A stretch of DNA of 64,000 nt from Mesorhizobium sp. (GCA_004020875.1 SAPZ01000001.1:62001-126000); one strand, 5' to 3'. Positions 51,489 through 60,734 are shown, counted from the stretch's first letter. The notes: generated by a model from the sequence alone, not told the origin. Numbers and translations are program-made.

Positions 51489-51971
51489 ATGACCTTCGAC
51501 AAAAATCCGTTTCCGGAAGGCGATGCCGACCGCCACGCGCTATGGGAAATGCTGGTGCGGCGCGATATCGATGCCTTCCTTGGACAGGATTGGTCGATGG
51601 TCGAGGACGATTTCATCGCCGAGAGCTTCTTCGGCATGCATGCCCATTTCCTCAGCAACGCCGACGCCTGGCGGCTTCAGTTCCCGAGGCTGGAGATCTA
51701 TCGCGACGAATGGCTGCGCCAGGCCAAGGAAACCGCGGCGACGAAATTCGCCGAGCCGTTGCGCGAGGCGCTGTTCCGCGTCACCAACATGCGTGACATC
51801 GACGTCGACGGCGACCGCGCGGTGCTGCACAAGAAATTCGACGGTTCCGTCGCCAAGGCCGATGGCGGCGTCGACCGGCTTAAATGGCAGACGCTCTACT
51901 TCTGCCGCAAGGTAGGCGGCCGCTGGAAGATCGCCGGCTTTGTCGGCTACATGCCGCATCCATTGGCCTAA
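51489..51971 (+). CDS. NTF2/SnoaL-like protein
   Basis: A 160-aa protein: ALWEMLVRRDIDAFLGQDWS, FGMHAHFLSNADAWRLQFPR and a C-terminal WKIAGFVGYMPHP, consistent with an alpha+beta barrel (SnoaL-like). ATG 51489 follows GGAGATCC. No catalytic motif was recognised. Gene order beside RidA and the NTF2-monooxygenase suggests a role in the same pathway. Confidence 0.8.
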   Translation: MTFDKNPFPEGDADRHALWEMLVRRDIDAFLGQDWSMVEDDFIAESFFGMHAHFLSNADAWRLQFPRLEIYRDEWLRQAKETAATKFAEPLREALFRVTNMRDIDVDGDRAVLHKKFDGSVAKADGGVDRLKWQTLYFCRKVGGRWKIAGFVGYMPHPLA

Positions 51972-51976
51972 GACGC

Positions 51977-52045
51977 GCCGATATTCCGGCGAGGCCGGCC
52001 TGCAAACGGCGGGTTCCCGCGCTCCCGGTGCTCATGCATCTGCAG
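51977..52045. repeat. Dispersed repeat copy B
   Basis: GCCGATATTCCGGCGAGGCC...CCGGTGCTCATGCATCTGCA, about three quarters identical to copy A at 47666, same orientation. It follows the NTF2-like stop. Confidence 0.75.
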
Positions 52046-52060
52046 ATAACGCTTCGGGGC

Positions 52061-52315
52061 CTATGACAGCCGCGGCAACCGCTCGTCAGGCGAGCGGTGG
52101 TCGAACACGACCCCCATGGTCTTACCAACGGCGGCCATCACGATCAGCTCGACCAGATGGTCATCGCTGTCCTCGCAGGATGGATCGGCATGGCGTATGG
52201 CATCGAGCATGGCGCGTGTGGAGACGGTGTCGCCGGCGCGAAACTTCGAAAGGGCAGACGAAACAAGGTCTTGCACCGTCGGGTCCATGACGGGCACTTC
52301 CGCAGCGACGTTCAT
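52061..52315 (-). CDS. Hypothetical small protein
   Basis: An 84-aa soluble protein (MNVAAEVPVMDPTVQDLVSS) rich in acidic and Ser residues, with a helical C-terminal part (DDHLVELIVMAAVGKTMGVV). ATG 52315 follows the very strong GGAGGAGG. It diverges from the HerA-like ATPase. Family not recognised. Confidence 0.75.
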   Translation of the reverse strand: MNVAAEVPVMDPTVQDLVSSALSKFRAGDTVSTRAMLDAIRHADPSCEDSDDHLVELIVMAAVGKTMGVVFDHRSPDERLPRLS

Positions 52316-52556
52316 TGGCCTCCTCCTGCCATGAACCCTCCCTGGGAAGATGATACGCCAATGGCTGGATTGCGCCAGCAAAATGGTGGTCCGACCAGTG
52401 CCAATGGCGACAGCCTGCCGCCATTCGCCCCACAGGGACGAGCTGACGCTCGCCCATAGATGTGGAACACCGCCTGGGGGTGCGCGGCCATGCTCGACGC
52501 GCCCGGCTTCGGTTGATAAGCCCGCTTGCGCGCATGGAGGCGTTCTGAGTCGAAAG

Positions 52557-54050
52557 ATGACGGTTGCAATCGAGATGGGGCAGACGAGCGCAGGCGTGCC
52601 GGCAGCCCTCGACCTTGAGGAACTGCTGGCGACCCGCCTGCTGGTGCAGGGCAATTCGGGCTCCGGCAAGTCGCATCTGCTGCGCCGGCTGCTCGAGCAG
52701 AGCGCGCCCTGGGTGCAGCAGACCATCATCGACCCCGAAGGCGACTTCGTGTCGCTCGGCGAACGCTTTGGCCATCTGGTGATCGATGCCGAGGAGCACA
52801 CGGAGCGCGGCCTGCAGGCGGCGGGCGAGCGCGCGCGCATCCACCGCGTCTCGACGGTGCTCAACCTCGAAGGGCTCGATGCCGAAAACCAGATGCGGCG
52901 CGCCGCGGCCTTTCTCGGCGGGCTGTTCGAGGTCGCGCGGGACTACTGGTATCCCATGCTGGTGGTCGTCGACGAGGCGCAGCTCTTCGCGCCCGCCGCC
53001 GCCGGCGAAGTCTCCGACGAGGCGCGCAAGCTTTCGCTCGGCGCCATGACCAATCTGATGTGCCGCGGCCGCAAGCGCGGGCTTGCCGGCATCATCGCCA
53101 CGCAGCGGCTGGCGAAGCTCGCCAAGAACGTCGCGGCGGAAGCGTCCAACTTCCTGATGGGCCGCACCTTCCTCGACATCGATATGGCGCGCGCGGCGGA
53201 TCTGCTCGGCATGGAGCGGCGCCAGGCCGAAGCTTTCCGCGATCTGGAGCGCGGGCATTTCATGGCGCTCGGACCGGCGCTGTCGCGCCGTCCGCTCGGC
53301 GTGCGGATCGGACAGACCGAAACCAGTCCGCGCAACGGCACGCCGCGGCTAATGCCGCTGCCGGAAGCGGCGCTGGAGGATGCGCGCTCGATCATTCTTG
53401 CTGCGCCGCCGCCGGAGACGGTCAGGCCACAGCGCCGGCCTTCGCCCGATCTACTCGACCAGCTGATGGCGGCCAAGGCCGCGCCGCTGGAGATACGCCC
53501 CGAGCCGGCGGAGCCGCAGCCCAGCGCCGAGGATCTTGCCGAGCGGCGCGAGCGCATGGACCGCGTCCTGCGCGCCATCCTGGCCGAGCCCGATGCCGGC
53601 TTCCGCGTCATCGGCGTGCTCTACCAGGAATTCGTGGTCCGCTGCCGCATCGAGGGGCTCGCCTCGGTTGTGCCCGACCTTTCCGAATTCCGCCGCATGC
53701 TGACGCGGGCGCGGGCCGGCGTCGGCTCCGACATGGCCGAGGACGATGCGTGGCGGGACGTCTCCGTGCGCGCCTCGCTGCTGCCTGAGGACATGCAGGG
53801 CGTGTTCATGATGATCGCCCGCGCGGCGAAGGAGGGCTGGCCCTGCCCGAGCGACGCGGCGATCGCCAGGGCCTACGGCTCACATTCGCTGCGCCGCGCG
53901 CGGCGGTTGCTCGACTATATCGAGGAACAGGGCCTCATCGTGTGCCAGGTCGATGGCACAGGGCGACGCACAGTGACGCTTGTCGAGCTCGCCTGGGCGA
54001 CGGCGCCTGGCGACCCGAATGCCGCGGAGCAGAGCAGCTCAGCGGCGTGA
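52557..54050 (+). CDS. HerA/DUF853-like ATP-binding protein
   Basis: A 497-aa P-loop ATPase: Walker A LLVQGNSGSGKSHLLRR, Walker B MLVVVDEAQLF, an ATP-dependent-translocase block (RGRKRGLAGIIATQRLAKLA) and a C-terminal winged-helix-like domain (SHSLRRARRLLDYIEEQGLI). HerA-like proteins move along DNA, but the DNA target of this group is unknown. ATG 52557 is used; the GGAGG is 20 bases upstream, so a CTG at 52545 is conceivable. Its stop is one base before the cydC gene end (convergent). Confidence 0.88.
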   Translation: MTVAIEMGQTSAGVPAALDLEELLATRLLVQGNSGSGKSHLLRRLLEQSAPWVQQTIIDPEGDFVSLGERFGHLVIDAEEHTERGLQAAGERARIHRVSTVLNLEGLDAENQMRRAAAFLGGLFEVARDYWYPMLVVVDEAQLFAPAAAGEVSDEARKLSLGAMTNLMCRGRKRGLAGIIATQRLAKLAKNVAAEASNFLMGRTFLDIDMARAADLLGMERRQAEAFRDLERGHFMALGPALSRRPLGVRIGQTETSPRNGTPRLMPLPEAALEDARSIILAAPPPETVRPQRRPSPDLLDQLMAAKAAPLEIRPEPAEPQPSAEDLAERRERMDRVLRAILAEPDAGFRVIGVLYQEFVVRCRIEGLASVVPDLSEFRRMLTRARAGVGSDMAEDDAWRDVSVRASLLPEDMQGVFMMIARAAKEGWPCPSDAAIARAYGSHSLRRARRLLDYIEEQGLIVCQVDGTGRRTVTLVELAWATAPGDPNAAEQSSSAA

Positions 54051-55649
54051 TTACGGCTGCAGCTCGATCGTGCGGACATCGCGGAGCGGGGGCGCGCGAT
54101 GGGTGGAGACGACGACAATCCTATCGCTGAAGCGGGCGAGCAGCCGCTCGAGGATACGCTCCCCCTGCGCCTCGTCGAGGTGTTCGGTCGGCTCGTCGAA
54201 CAGCAAAACGGGTCGGGATGAAAGCCAGGCGCGCGCGAGGTTGATGCGTTGCGCTTCGCCGAGCGAGAACTTGTCCTGCCTGACCCAACTGTCCAGCCCG
54301 CCCGCCTCGCGGATACGGCCGTCCATCTCGACGGCTTCCAGCGCCCGCCAGAGAACGGCATCCGGAGCATCGCCGGCGAAAAGATTGGCGCGGACGGTGT
54401 CTTCGAGGACGACCGCGTCGTGCAGGACAAGGGACACGAGCGCCCGCCGCTGGCCTGCAGACAGGATGCGGTCGTCGGTGGCGAAGGCATCGTCGCCGAT
54501 CCAGCCGGCGATCTGCTTGAGCAGGCTCGTCTTGCCTGAGCCGCTTGCGCCCACGAGCATCGTCGGCTGATCCCGCGCGAGGAGCAGGGCAATGGGCATC
54601 CCGATCGCCCGGCCGTCCGGCGCACGGCGTTGCAGGGCGCCATGAAGCAGCAGGCCGGGCTTGATGTCGTTCAGCGTGAATTCGCGCCTGCCGGCCGCGG
54701 CGCCGCGTGTCCATTGGGCGATCTCGGCGCGAGCCGCGTTGCGGCGGAGCACGGCAACCAGCATACGCGATCCGCCATTCATGGCTTCGCCCAGCGCCAG
54801 CCAGGAGAAGGCGAGCAGCATTGGTGCGAGAAGCTCTGTGCCCTGCCTGCCGGCATACCAGGCAGCCGCCATCACGCTGACGCCGGCAACCGGACCGAAG
54901 GCCGCGCCGATCATGTCCAGCACGGCCTGCAGCCGGCGCAGGGTAAGCTGCGCGCCGTCGGCGCGAGAGAGCGCGGCAAGGGCTTCGGCGCATTCGCGGT
55001 TCCAGGCGCCCTCCGCTTTCAGGGGTACGGCTGACGCCATGGCACCACCAAGCCGGGTCGCGCCCCCGCGACGCAGCGACCTGGTCTCACCCCACGCCAT
55101 GGCGCCAGCTCTGGCCACCCTGTCCCCCGCGAACAGGATGGCAAGCAGGAATAATGAGATCGGAAAGAGGGATAAAGGCGCCAGCACCACTGAGCCGGCG
55201 ATCAGGACTGCGAGGCCGCAGGCAAGCGTCAGAGCCGGCAGGCCGGCGCGCAGCCTGGCGAAGTCTAGGTCCTCGACATCATCAAGATAGTCGGCAAGGC
55301 GCGAATCGTCGCCGAGCTGCCATCCGGCCCGGCGCACCGCCGGCGCCGCCGCCATCGCGGCGAACAGCTCGACGCGACGCGATATCTGATCGGTGATCGC
55401 GGCCTTGTGGCCGGTCAGCCGCTCGCCATAGCGGGCGGCGGTGCGGCCGACCGCGAACAGCCTGATGAAAGCCGCGGGAGTGTGAAAGTTGAAAGTGAAA
55501 GCGGCGGCGGAAAGGCCGGCGATCGCCACCGAGCCGAGCAGCCAGGCGGAAACGCCGCCCAGCAATATGGCGCAGGCCAGCGCGGTGAAGGCGAAGCCCG
55601 TCGCCAGCCGCCACGACTTCCGGCTCGATGACTGAAACGCCGTGCTCAT
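54051..55649 (-). CDS. cydC: CydC: heterodimeric thiol/haem ABC exporter subunit
   Basis: A 532-aa fused membrane-ATPase half-transporter needed for cytochrome bd assembly. Walker A VGASGSGKTSLLKQ, Walker B VLLFDEPTEHLDEAQ; the signature reads SLGEAQRINLARA in place of LSGGQ, so this ATPase site may be degenerate, as in many heterodimeric exporters. Six N-terminal transmembrane helices. Its ATG overlaps the cydD stop (ATGA). Confidence 0.93.
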   Translation of the reverse strand: MSTAFQSSSRKSWRLATGFAFTALACAILLGGVSAWLLGSVAIAGLSAAAFTFNFHTPAAFIRLFAVGRTAARYGERLTGHKAAITDQISRRVELFAAMAAAPAVRRAGWQLGDDSRLADYLDDVEDLDFARLRAGLPALTLACGLAVLIAGSVVLAPLSLFPISLFLLAILFAGDRVARAGAMAWGETRSLRRGGATRLGGAMASAVPLKAEGAWNRECAEALAALSRADGAQLTLRRLQAVLDMIGAAFGPVAGVSVMAAAWYAGRQGTELLAPMLLAFSWLALGEAMNGGSRMLVAVLRRNAARAEIAQWTRGAAAGRREFTLNDIKPGLLLHGALQRRAPDGRAIGMPIALLLARDQPTMLVGASGSGKTSLLKQIAGWIGDDAFATDDRILSAGQRRALVSLVLHDAVVLEDTVRANLFAGDAPDAVLWRALEAVEMDGRIREAGGLDSWVRQDKFSLGEAQRINLARAWLSSRPVLLFDEPTEHLDEAQGERILERLLARFSDRIVVVSTHRAPPLRDVRTIELQP

Positions 55650-57262
55650 GCCGCCACCTCGACGGTGTCGTCACGGGTGAGATCCACAATCAGGTCGGCG
55701 ACGGCGGCAAGGTCCCGGTCATGCGTCGCTACGACGACCAGTCTCGCCCCTGAAATCCCGATCAGCATGCGTCGCACGGACTCGGCGGTCGCGCGGTCGA
55801 GCTTTGCCGTCGGCTCGTCGGCCAGCACGGTTCGCCCGGAAAGCTGCGCGCGGACGACGGCGATGCGAAGCCGCTGACCGCCCGAAAGATTGGCGCCGCC
55901 CTTGTCCAGCCTTGCATCGAGGCCGCCCGGCAGCAGGACGTCGTCGAGCAGCCCGATCGCACGCGCGGCATTTTCCAGCCGGCTCCGGTCCAGCGCGCCG
56001 CCATTCCACGAAATAGCCTCCGACAGCGTTCCGTCGGGCACGTAGGCGTCCGTCGAAACCCAGGCGATCTCTCCAGCGGCCAGCGGACGGGCTCCCGGCG
56101 TCGGCATGGCGCCTGGCTCGAGCCCGGCGAGACGGCGCAGAAGCGTCGATTTGCCTGATCCGCTCGGACCGACGATGGCGACAAGACCGTGTGCAGGCAA
56201 TGTCATGCGCAACCGGTCGAGCACCGGCAAGGCGCCGGCCGTGACCGGCGCTGCGTCGAGCAGCCGGTCCATCGTGGCGGCGGCCGCCAGCCCTTCCGCC
56301 TTGGCGTGGTACTGCTCCGAGAAGCGGCGGAATGGTGCAAAATATTCCGGCGCGATCATCAGGATGAACAGGCTTTGCCAAAGCACGAGATTGGAGAAGC
56401 CCGGGATCGTCGCAAGCTTCAGGTGTCCCAGGCCGAGGAATATGGCGAGGATCGCAATCGAGAGCGAGGCGAAGAAGTCGATGATCCCGGCATTGGCAAA
56501 GGCTATACGCAGCAGACCGATCGTCTCGCCGGCGTAGCCCTCCAGGCGCTGGCCGAGTTTTGCCTCCTCGCTTGCCGTCGCGTGGTTGGCAAGAATTGTA
56601 GGCAGCGTGCGGAGGCGGTCGGCGAACTGCCCAGCCAGCCGGCCGAAGGCACGCTCCTGGGCGTCGGCGCGACGGCGGATCGCATTGCCCACCAGCGCGA
56701 AGAACAGGATCATGACCGGCGTCAGGCAGATGACCAGCAGCGCGGCCTGCCAGGAGACGAAGCAAAGCGCGATGGCGGCGAGCAACGGCCCGGCCGCCAT
56801 CATGGTCGTGGCGGCACGATGACCCACCACCAGCGCGGCGATCGACTCCGGATGGCGCTGCATCGACACGATCAAGGCGCCTGTCGAGAGCGACTGCAAC
56901 TGCCGCGCCGGCATCTTGCCCAGTCGCTCGCCCGCGAGCGCCCGCAGTCGTGTCGACACGGCGTTTTCCGCGTAAGCCTGCAAGCTTTCTGCGGCGAATC
57001 CGGCGAAGCAGGCGGCCGCGAGCAGCGCAATCATCCCGGGGACGAGCCATGGATCGACCGTCTCACCCATCACGAGCCGGCCAGCGGCCATTGCAGCCGT
57101 CGCAGCGAATCCGAGCCTGAGCACGGTGCGGACCCCCTGCAAGGCGAGAAGACCTCGCAATCCGGGCCTTGCCAATTGCTCGGCGGTGGAGAGCGCCGCG
57201 AACGCGGCTGGCGCCGGGGCGCCGGGATCGGGGGACGGTGCGGGAATGGCGGCTATCGTCAT
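55646..57262 (-). CDS. cydD: CydD: heterodimeric thiol/haem ABC exporter subunit
   Basis: A 538-aa half-transporter: six transmembrane helices, Walker A VGPSGSGKSTLLRRLAG, canonical signature LSGGQRLRIAVVRAQL and Walker B TVLADEPTAKLDRA. With CydC it exports glutathione/cysteine or moves haem so that cytochrome bd can mature. ATG 57262 follows AAGGAGTGC. It diverges from cydA around an FNR-type box. Confidence 0.94.
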   Translation of the reverse strand: MTIAAIPAPSPDPGAPAPAAFAALSTAEQLARPGLRGLLALQGVRTVLRLGFAATAAMAAGRLVMGETVDPWLVPGMIALLAAACFAGFAAESLQAYAENAVSTRLRALAGERLGKMPARQLQSLSTGALIVSMQRHPESIAALVVGHRAATTMMAAGPLLAAIALCFVSWQAALLVICLTPVMILFFALVGNAIRRRADAQERAFGRLAGQFADRLRTLPTILANHATASEEAKLGQRLEGYAGETIGLLRIAFANAGIIDFFASLSIAILAIFLGLGHLKLATIPGFSNLVLWQSLFILMIAPEYFAPFRRFSEQYHAKAEGLAAAATMDRLLDAAPVTAGALPVLDRLRMTLPAHGLVAIVGPSGSGKSTLLRRLAGLEPGAMPTPGARPLAAGEIAWVSTDAYVPDGTLSEAISWNGGALDRSRLENAARAIGLLDDVLLPGGLDARLDKGGANLSGGQRLRIAVVRAQLSGRTVLADEPTAKLDRATAESVRRMLIGISGARLVVVATHDRDLAAVADLIVDLTRDDTVEVAA

Positions 57263-57295
57263 GCACTCCTTTTGTCACATGCCACGCGAAACGAA

Positions 57296-57309
57296 TTGAT
57301 TTATGTCAA
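57296..57309. promoter_or_regulatory. FNR/FixK-type box between cydD and cydA
   Basis: TTGAT-TTAT-GTCAA matches TTGAT-N4-ATCAA with one mismatch. It is 51 bases upstream of the cydA ATG and 33 from the cydD start, so it can serve both. The FnrN-type protein encoded at 60800-61522 is the natural candidate. Confidence 0.75.
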
Positions 57310-57360
57310 GCCGAGTACGTCGTTCACGCGTTATGAGGCGTACCCAGAAAGGATACTTCC

Positions 57361-58932
57361 ATGGCCGACGTTCTCCTCGTAGACCTTTCCCGGCTGCAGT
57401 TCGCCCTGACGGCTCTCTATCACTTCCTGTTCGTCCCGCTCACGCTTGGCCTCTCCATCCTGATCGCCATGATGGAAACCGTCTATGTGATGACCCGCCG
57501 CACCATATGGCGCGACATGACGAAGTTTTGGGGCGTGCTCTTCGGTATCAACTTCGCGCTCGGCGTCGCGACCGGCATCACCATGGAATTCCAGTTCGGC
57601 ATGAACTGGGCCTACTACTCGCACTATGTCGGCGACGTGTTCGGGGCGCCTCTCGCCATCGAGGGGTTGATGGCCTTCTTCCTGGAAGCCACTTTCGTCG
57701 GCCTGTTCTTCTTCGGCTGGGACCGGCTCTCGCCACGCGCGCACATGATCGTGACCTGGCTGATGGCGCTCGGCACCAATTTCTCCGCGCTCTGGATCCT
57801 GATCGCCAACGGCTGGATGCAGAATCCCGTCGGTTCGGCTTTCAACCCGGACACGATGCGTATGGAAGTCACGGACTTCATGGCGGTCATCTTCAATCCG
57901 GTGGCGCAGGCAAAGTTCGTCCACACCGTCTCGTCCGGCTATGTCTGCGCCTCCACTTTCGTGCTTGGCGTCTCGGCCTGGTATCTGTTGCGCGGGCGCC
58001 ACGTGCAGCTCGCCAAGCGCTCCTTCGTGATCGCCTCGGCCTTTGGCCTGGCATCGGCGCTGTCCGTTATCGTGCTCGGCGATGAAAGCGGCTATGCGCT
58101 TACCGACAACCAGAAGATGAAGCTCGCGGCCATCGAAGCCATGTGGGAGACCGAGCCGGCGCCTGCATCCTTCACCGCGTTCGGCATCCCGAGCCAGAAC
58201 GATCACGAGACGCGTTTCGCAATCCGTATTCCATGGGTGATGGGCATCATCGGCACCCGTTCGATCGACAAGCAGATCGCCGGTATCGACGAGCTCGTCG
58301 CGCATGCGCAAGCCCGCATCCGAAACGGCATCGTCGCCTACGACGCGCTGGAGAAGATCAAGACTGACCGCAACGACACCGCCGCTCGGTCCGCCTTCGA
58401 TGCCAGCTCCAAGGATCTCGGCTATGCGCTGCTGCTCAAGCGCTACCTGCCCGATCCAAGGCAGGCGAGCGACCAGCAGATCAAGGACGCGGCCTGGTCG
58501 ACGGTGCCTTACGTGCCGCTGCTTTTCTTCGGTTTCCGGCTGATGGTGGCTTGCGGCTTCGTTCTCGCCGCGCTGTTCGCGCTGTCGCTGTGGCACACGA
58601 GCCGGGAGAGCGAAGCGCCGCGCTGGCTGTTCCGCGTAGCGCTGCTTGCCATGCCGCTGCCCTGGATCGCCGTCGAGGTGGGTTGGTTCGTGGCGGAGTT
58701 CGGCCGCCAGCCCTGGATCATCGACGGCGTGCTGCCGACTTTCCTCGCGACCTCGGAACTCGGAGTGACCGACCTTCTGCTCACCATTGCAGGTTTCACG
58801 CTCGTCTATGGCTTGCTCGCGGTCATCGAGGTCAGGCTGATGCTCGCCGCCATCCGCAAGGGACCGGAGGTCGCGAAGGTCGTCGACGACCTGCGCCCGG
58901 GCGCCGACCCCGCATTGCACCCGGCAGAGTGA
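57361..58932 (+). CDS. cydA: Cytochrome bd ubiquinol oxidase subunit I
   Basis: A 523-aa quinol oxidase subunit with about nine transmembrane helices. Haem-ligand His21 lies in FALTALYHFLFVPL. The motif GRQPWIIDGVLPT marks the long Q-loop bd class rather than the cyanide-insensitive type. It reduces O2 to water at low oxygen. RBS upstream is AAAGGA. Confidence 0.96.
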   Translation: MADVLLVDLSRLQFALTALYHFLFVPLTLGLSILIAMMETVYVMTRRTIWRDMTKFWGVLFGINFALGVATGITMEFQFGMNWAYYSHYVGDVFGAPLAIEGLMAFFLEATFVGLFFFGWDRLSPRAHMIVTWLMALGTNFSALWILIANGWMQNPVGSAFNPDTMRMEVTDFMAVIFNPVAQAKFVHTVSSGYVCASTFVLGVSAWYLLRGRHVQLAKRSFVIASAFGLASALSVIVLGDESGYALTDNQKMKLAAIEAMWETEPAPASFTAFGIPSQNDHETRFAIRIPWVMGIIGTRSIDKQIAGIDELVAHAQARIRNGIVAYDALEKIKTDRNDTAARSAFDASSKDLGYALLLKRYLPDPRQASDQQIKDAAWSTVPYVPLLFFGFRLMVACGFVLAALFALSLWHTSRESEAPRWLFRVALLAMPLPWIAVEVGWFVAEFGRQPWIIDGVLPTFLATSELGVTDLLLTIAGFTLVYGLLAVIEVRLMLAAIRKGPEVAKVVDDLRPGADPALHPAE

Positions 58933-58942
58933 AAGGATCACG

Positions 58943-60100
58943 ATGATGATCGAATTTCTCTTTGAGTATGAAACGCTGCGCGTGATCTGGTGGATACTGC
59001 TCGGTGTGCTGCTGATCGGCTTCGCCGCGACCGACGGGTTCGACATGGGCGTCGGCGCGCTTCTGCCCTTCGTCGCCAAGACAGATGCCGAGCGTCGCGT
59101 GGCGATCAACACAGTCGGGCCCGTCTGGGAAGGCAATCAGGTGTGGTTCATCCTCGGCGGCGGCGCCATCTTCGCGGCATGGCCGGCGCTTTACGCGGTG
59201 AGCTTCTCCGGCTTCTATCTCGCCATGTTCCTGGTGCTCCTGGCACTGATCATGCGTCCCGTCGGCTTCAAGTATCGCTCGAAAAGGCCGGATTCGGCCT
59301 GGCGCACGCGCTGGGACTGGGCGCTGTTCGTCGGCGGTGCGGTGCCGGCGTTGATCTTCGGCGTCGCCGTCGGCAACACGCTGCAGGGGGTGCCGTTCCA
59401 TTTCACGCCGGACCTGCGCCCGGTGTATGAAGGCAGTCTCTTCGGGCTGCTCAATCCGCTGGCGCTCTATTGCGGCCTGGTCTCGCTCGCCATGCTGGTG
59501 ACGCATGGCGCGGCCTGGCTGACCTTCAAAACGGAAGGCATGGTCGCCAAACGCGCCAGCGCCATCGGCACGCGCTCCGCCATCGTCACGGCGGTGCTCT
59601 TTGCCGGCGGCGGCGTGCTGGTCTGGCTCGGCCTGCTCGGCGGCTACAGCGTCACGTCACAGATCGTCTGGGACGGGCCGTCCAATCCGCTGGTCAAGAC
59701 AGTGGTGGCGGATCGGGGTGCGTGGCTGGCGAACTTCCATGCCCACCCGCTGCTCTGGATCGTGCCCGCGCTCGGTGTGGCCTCACCGTTGCTTGCCGCC
59801 GTCGGCTTCAAGGCGCGGTTCGAAGGGTGGACCTTCATCGCCTCGAAGCTCGGCGTCGTGACGATCATCGCCACGGTGGGGCTCGCGATGTTCCCGATCC
59901 TATTGCCGTCGAGCAGCAACCCCAGCCATTCGCTCGCGGTCTTCGACGCATCATCGAGCCGCGCCACGTTGCGCAACATGCTGATTGCCACGGTGATCTT
60001 CATGCCGCTGGTCCTTGCCTACACCGCCTGGGTCTACCGGGTGCTGTGGGGCAAGGTCGGTGAAAAGAGCATCGAGAAAGCGGGTTCGTCGGCCTATTGA
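58943..60100 (+). CDS. cydB: Cytochrome bd ubiquinol oxidase subunit II
   Basis: A 385-aa polytopic protein: GFAATDGFDMGVGALLPFVA and GPVWEGNQVWFILGGGAIFA, the family signature, plus seven to nine helices. Ten bases after cydA. Normal length. Confidence 0.96.
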   Translation: MMIEFLFEYETLRVIWWILLGVLLIGFAATDGFDMGVGALLPFVAKTDAERRVAINTVGPVWEGNQVWFILGGGAIFAAWPALYAVSFSGFYLAMFLVLLALIMRPVGFKYRSKRPDSAWRTRWDWALFVGGAVPALIFGVAVGNTLQGVPFHFTPDLRPVYEGSLFGLLNPLALYCGLVSLAMLVTHGAAWLTFKTEGMVAKRASAIGTRSAIVTAVLFAGGGVLVWLGLLGGYSVTSQIVWDGPSNPLVKTVVADRGAWLANFHAHPLLWIVPALGVASPLLAAVGFKARFEGWTFIASKLGVVTIIATVGLAMFPILLPSSSNPSHSLAVFDASSSRATLRNMLIATVIFMPLVLAYTAWVYRVLWGKVGEKSIEKAGSSAY

Positions 60101-60120
60101 TCCAACTGGAGATTCTGACC

Positions 60121-60252
60121 ATGTGGTATTTTTCCTGGATACTCGGCCTCGGGCTGGCAGCCTCCGTCGGCATCCTCAACGCGCTCTGGTACGAGCTGCG
60201 CACAGTTCGCGAAGAACCCGTAGAGGATACCGTCTCATTGCCCACTCCTTGA
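60121..60252 (+). CDS. cydX: CydX small subunit of cytochrome bd
   Basis: A 43-aa single-helix peptide, MWYFSWILGLGLAASVGILN then ALWYELRTVREEP, matching CydX (YbgT) with its WYFxWxLG motif and Ala/Gly-rich helix. GGAG precedes it by nine bases. It stabilises the bd oxidase haem site. Directly after cydB and 25 bases before the hemerythrin-like gene. Confidence 0.93.
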   Translation: MWYFSWILGLGLAASVGILNALWYELRTVREEPVEDTVSLPTP

Positions 60253-60277
60253 GCCCTGGCCTGACGGAGGAGTTATC

Positions 60278-60721
60278 ATGACGGGCGCCGAGCCGGAGCC
60301 GCTGCACAGCCCGGCGGATATGAGGCGGGCACATATGCAGAAGCTCGCGCTCTGCCACATGCTCGAAGGCATCGCCGACGACCTGCCGTCGCGCGTCGAC
60401 CGGCTTCAATGCCTCGCCGTGGCGGCCGACCTCTTGCCGTTGCTGCGCGAGTGCCACCGCTTCGAGGAAGAGGTCGTCTTCCCTGCCTTCGTGCGGCAGA
60501 CGGGCGAGGAAGACACCGTCGCGCGACTGAAGCTCGAGCACCTGGAGGATGAAAGCGCGGCGGCGGATCTCAGCGAGGCGCTGCTGGCCTATGGCCACGG
60601 GCGGCAGATCGAAAATCCCGAGGCATTCGGCTACATGCTGCGCGCCTTCTTCGAATCGTTGCGCCGCCACATTGCCTTTGAGCGCGACCACGTGCTGCCG
60701 AGGGTTCTCGGCAATCAGTAA
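60278..60721 (+). CDS. Hemerythrin-like (HHE) protein
   Basis: A 147-aa hemerythrin HHE-domain protein: LCHMLEGIADDLPSRVDRLQ, a CHRFEEEVVFPAF pattern, LEHLEDES and a C-terminal LRRHIAFERDHVLP. The spaced His and Glu residues could hold a di-iron O2 or NO site. ATG 60278 follows GGAGGAG. In the cydABX transcript, so a role near the oxidase in oxygen or NO binding is inferred. Confidence 0.85.
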   Translation: MTGAEPEPLHSPADMRRAHMQKLALCHMLEGIADDLPSRVDRLQCLAVAADLLPLLRECHRFEEEVVFPAFVRQTGEEDTVARLKLEHLEDESAAADLSEALLAYGHGRQIENPEAFGYMLRAFFESLRRHIAFERDHVLPRVLGNQ

Positions 60722-60734
60722 GTATTGTTTTTAC

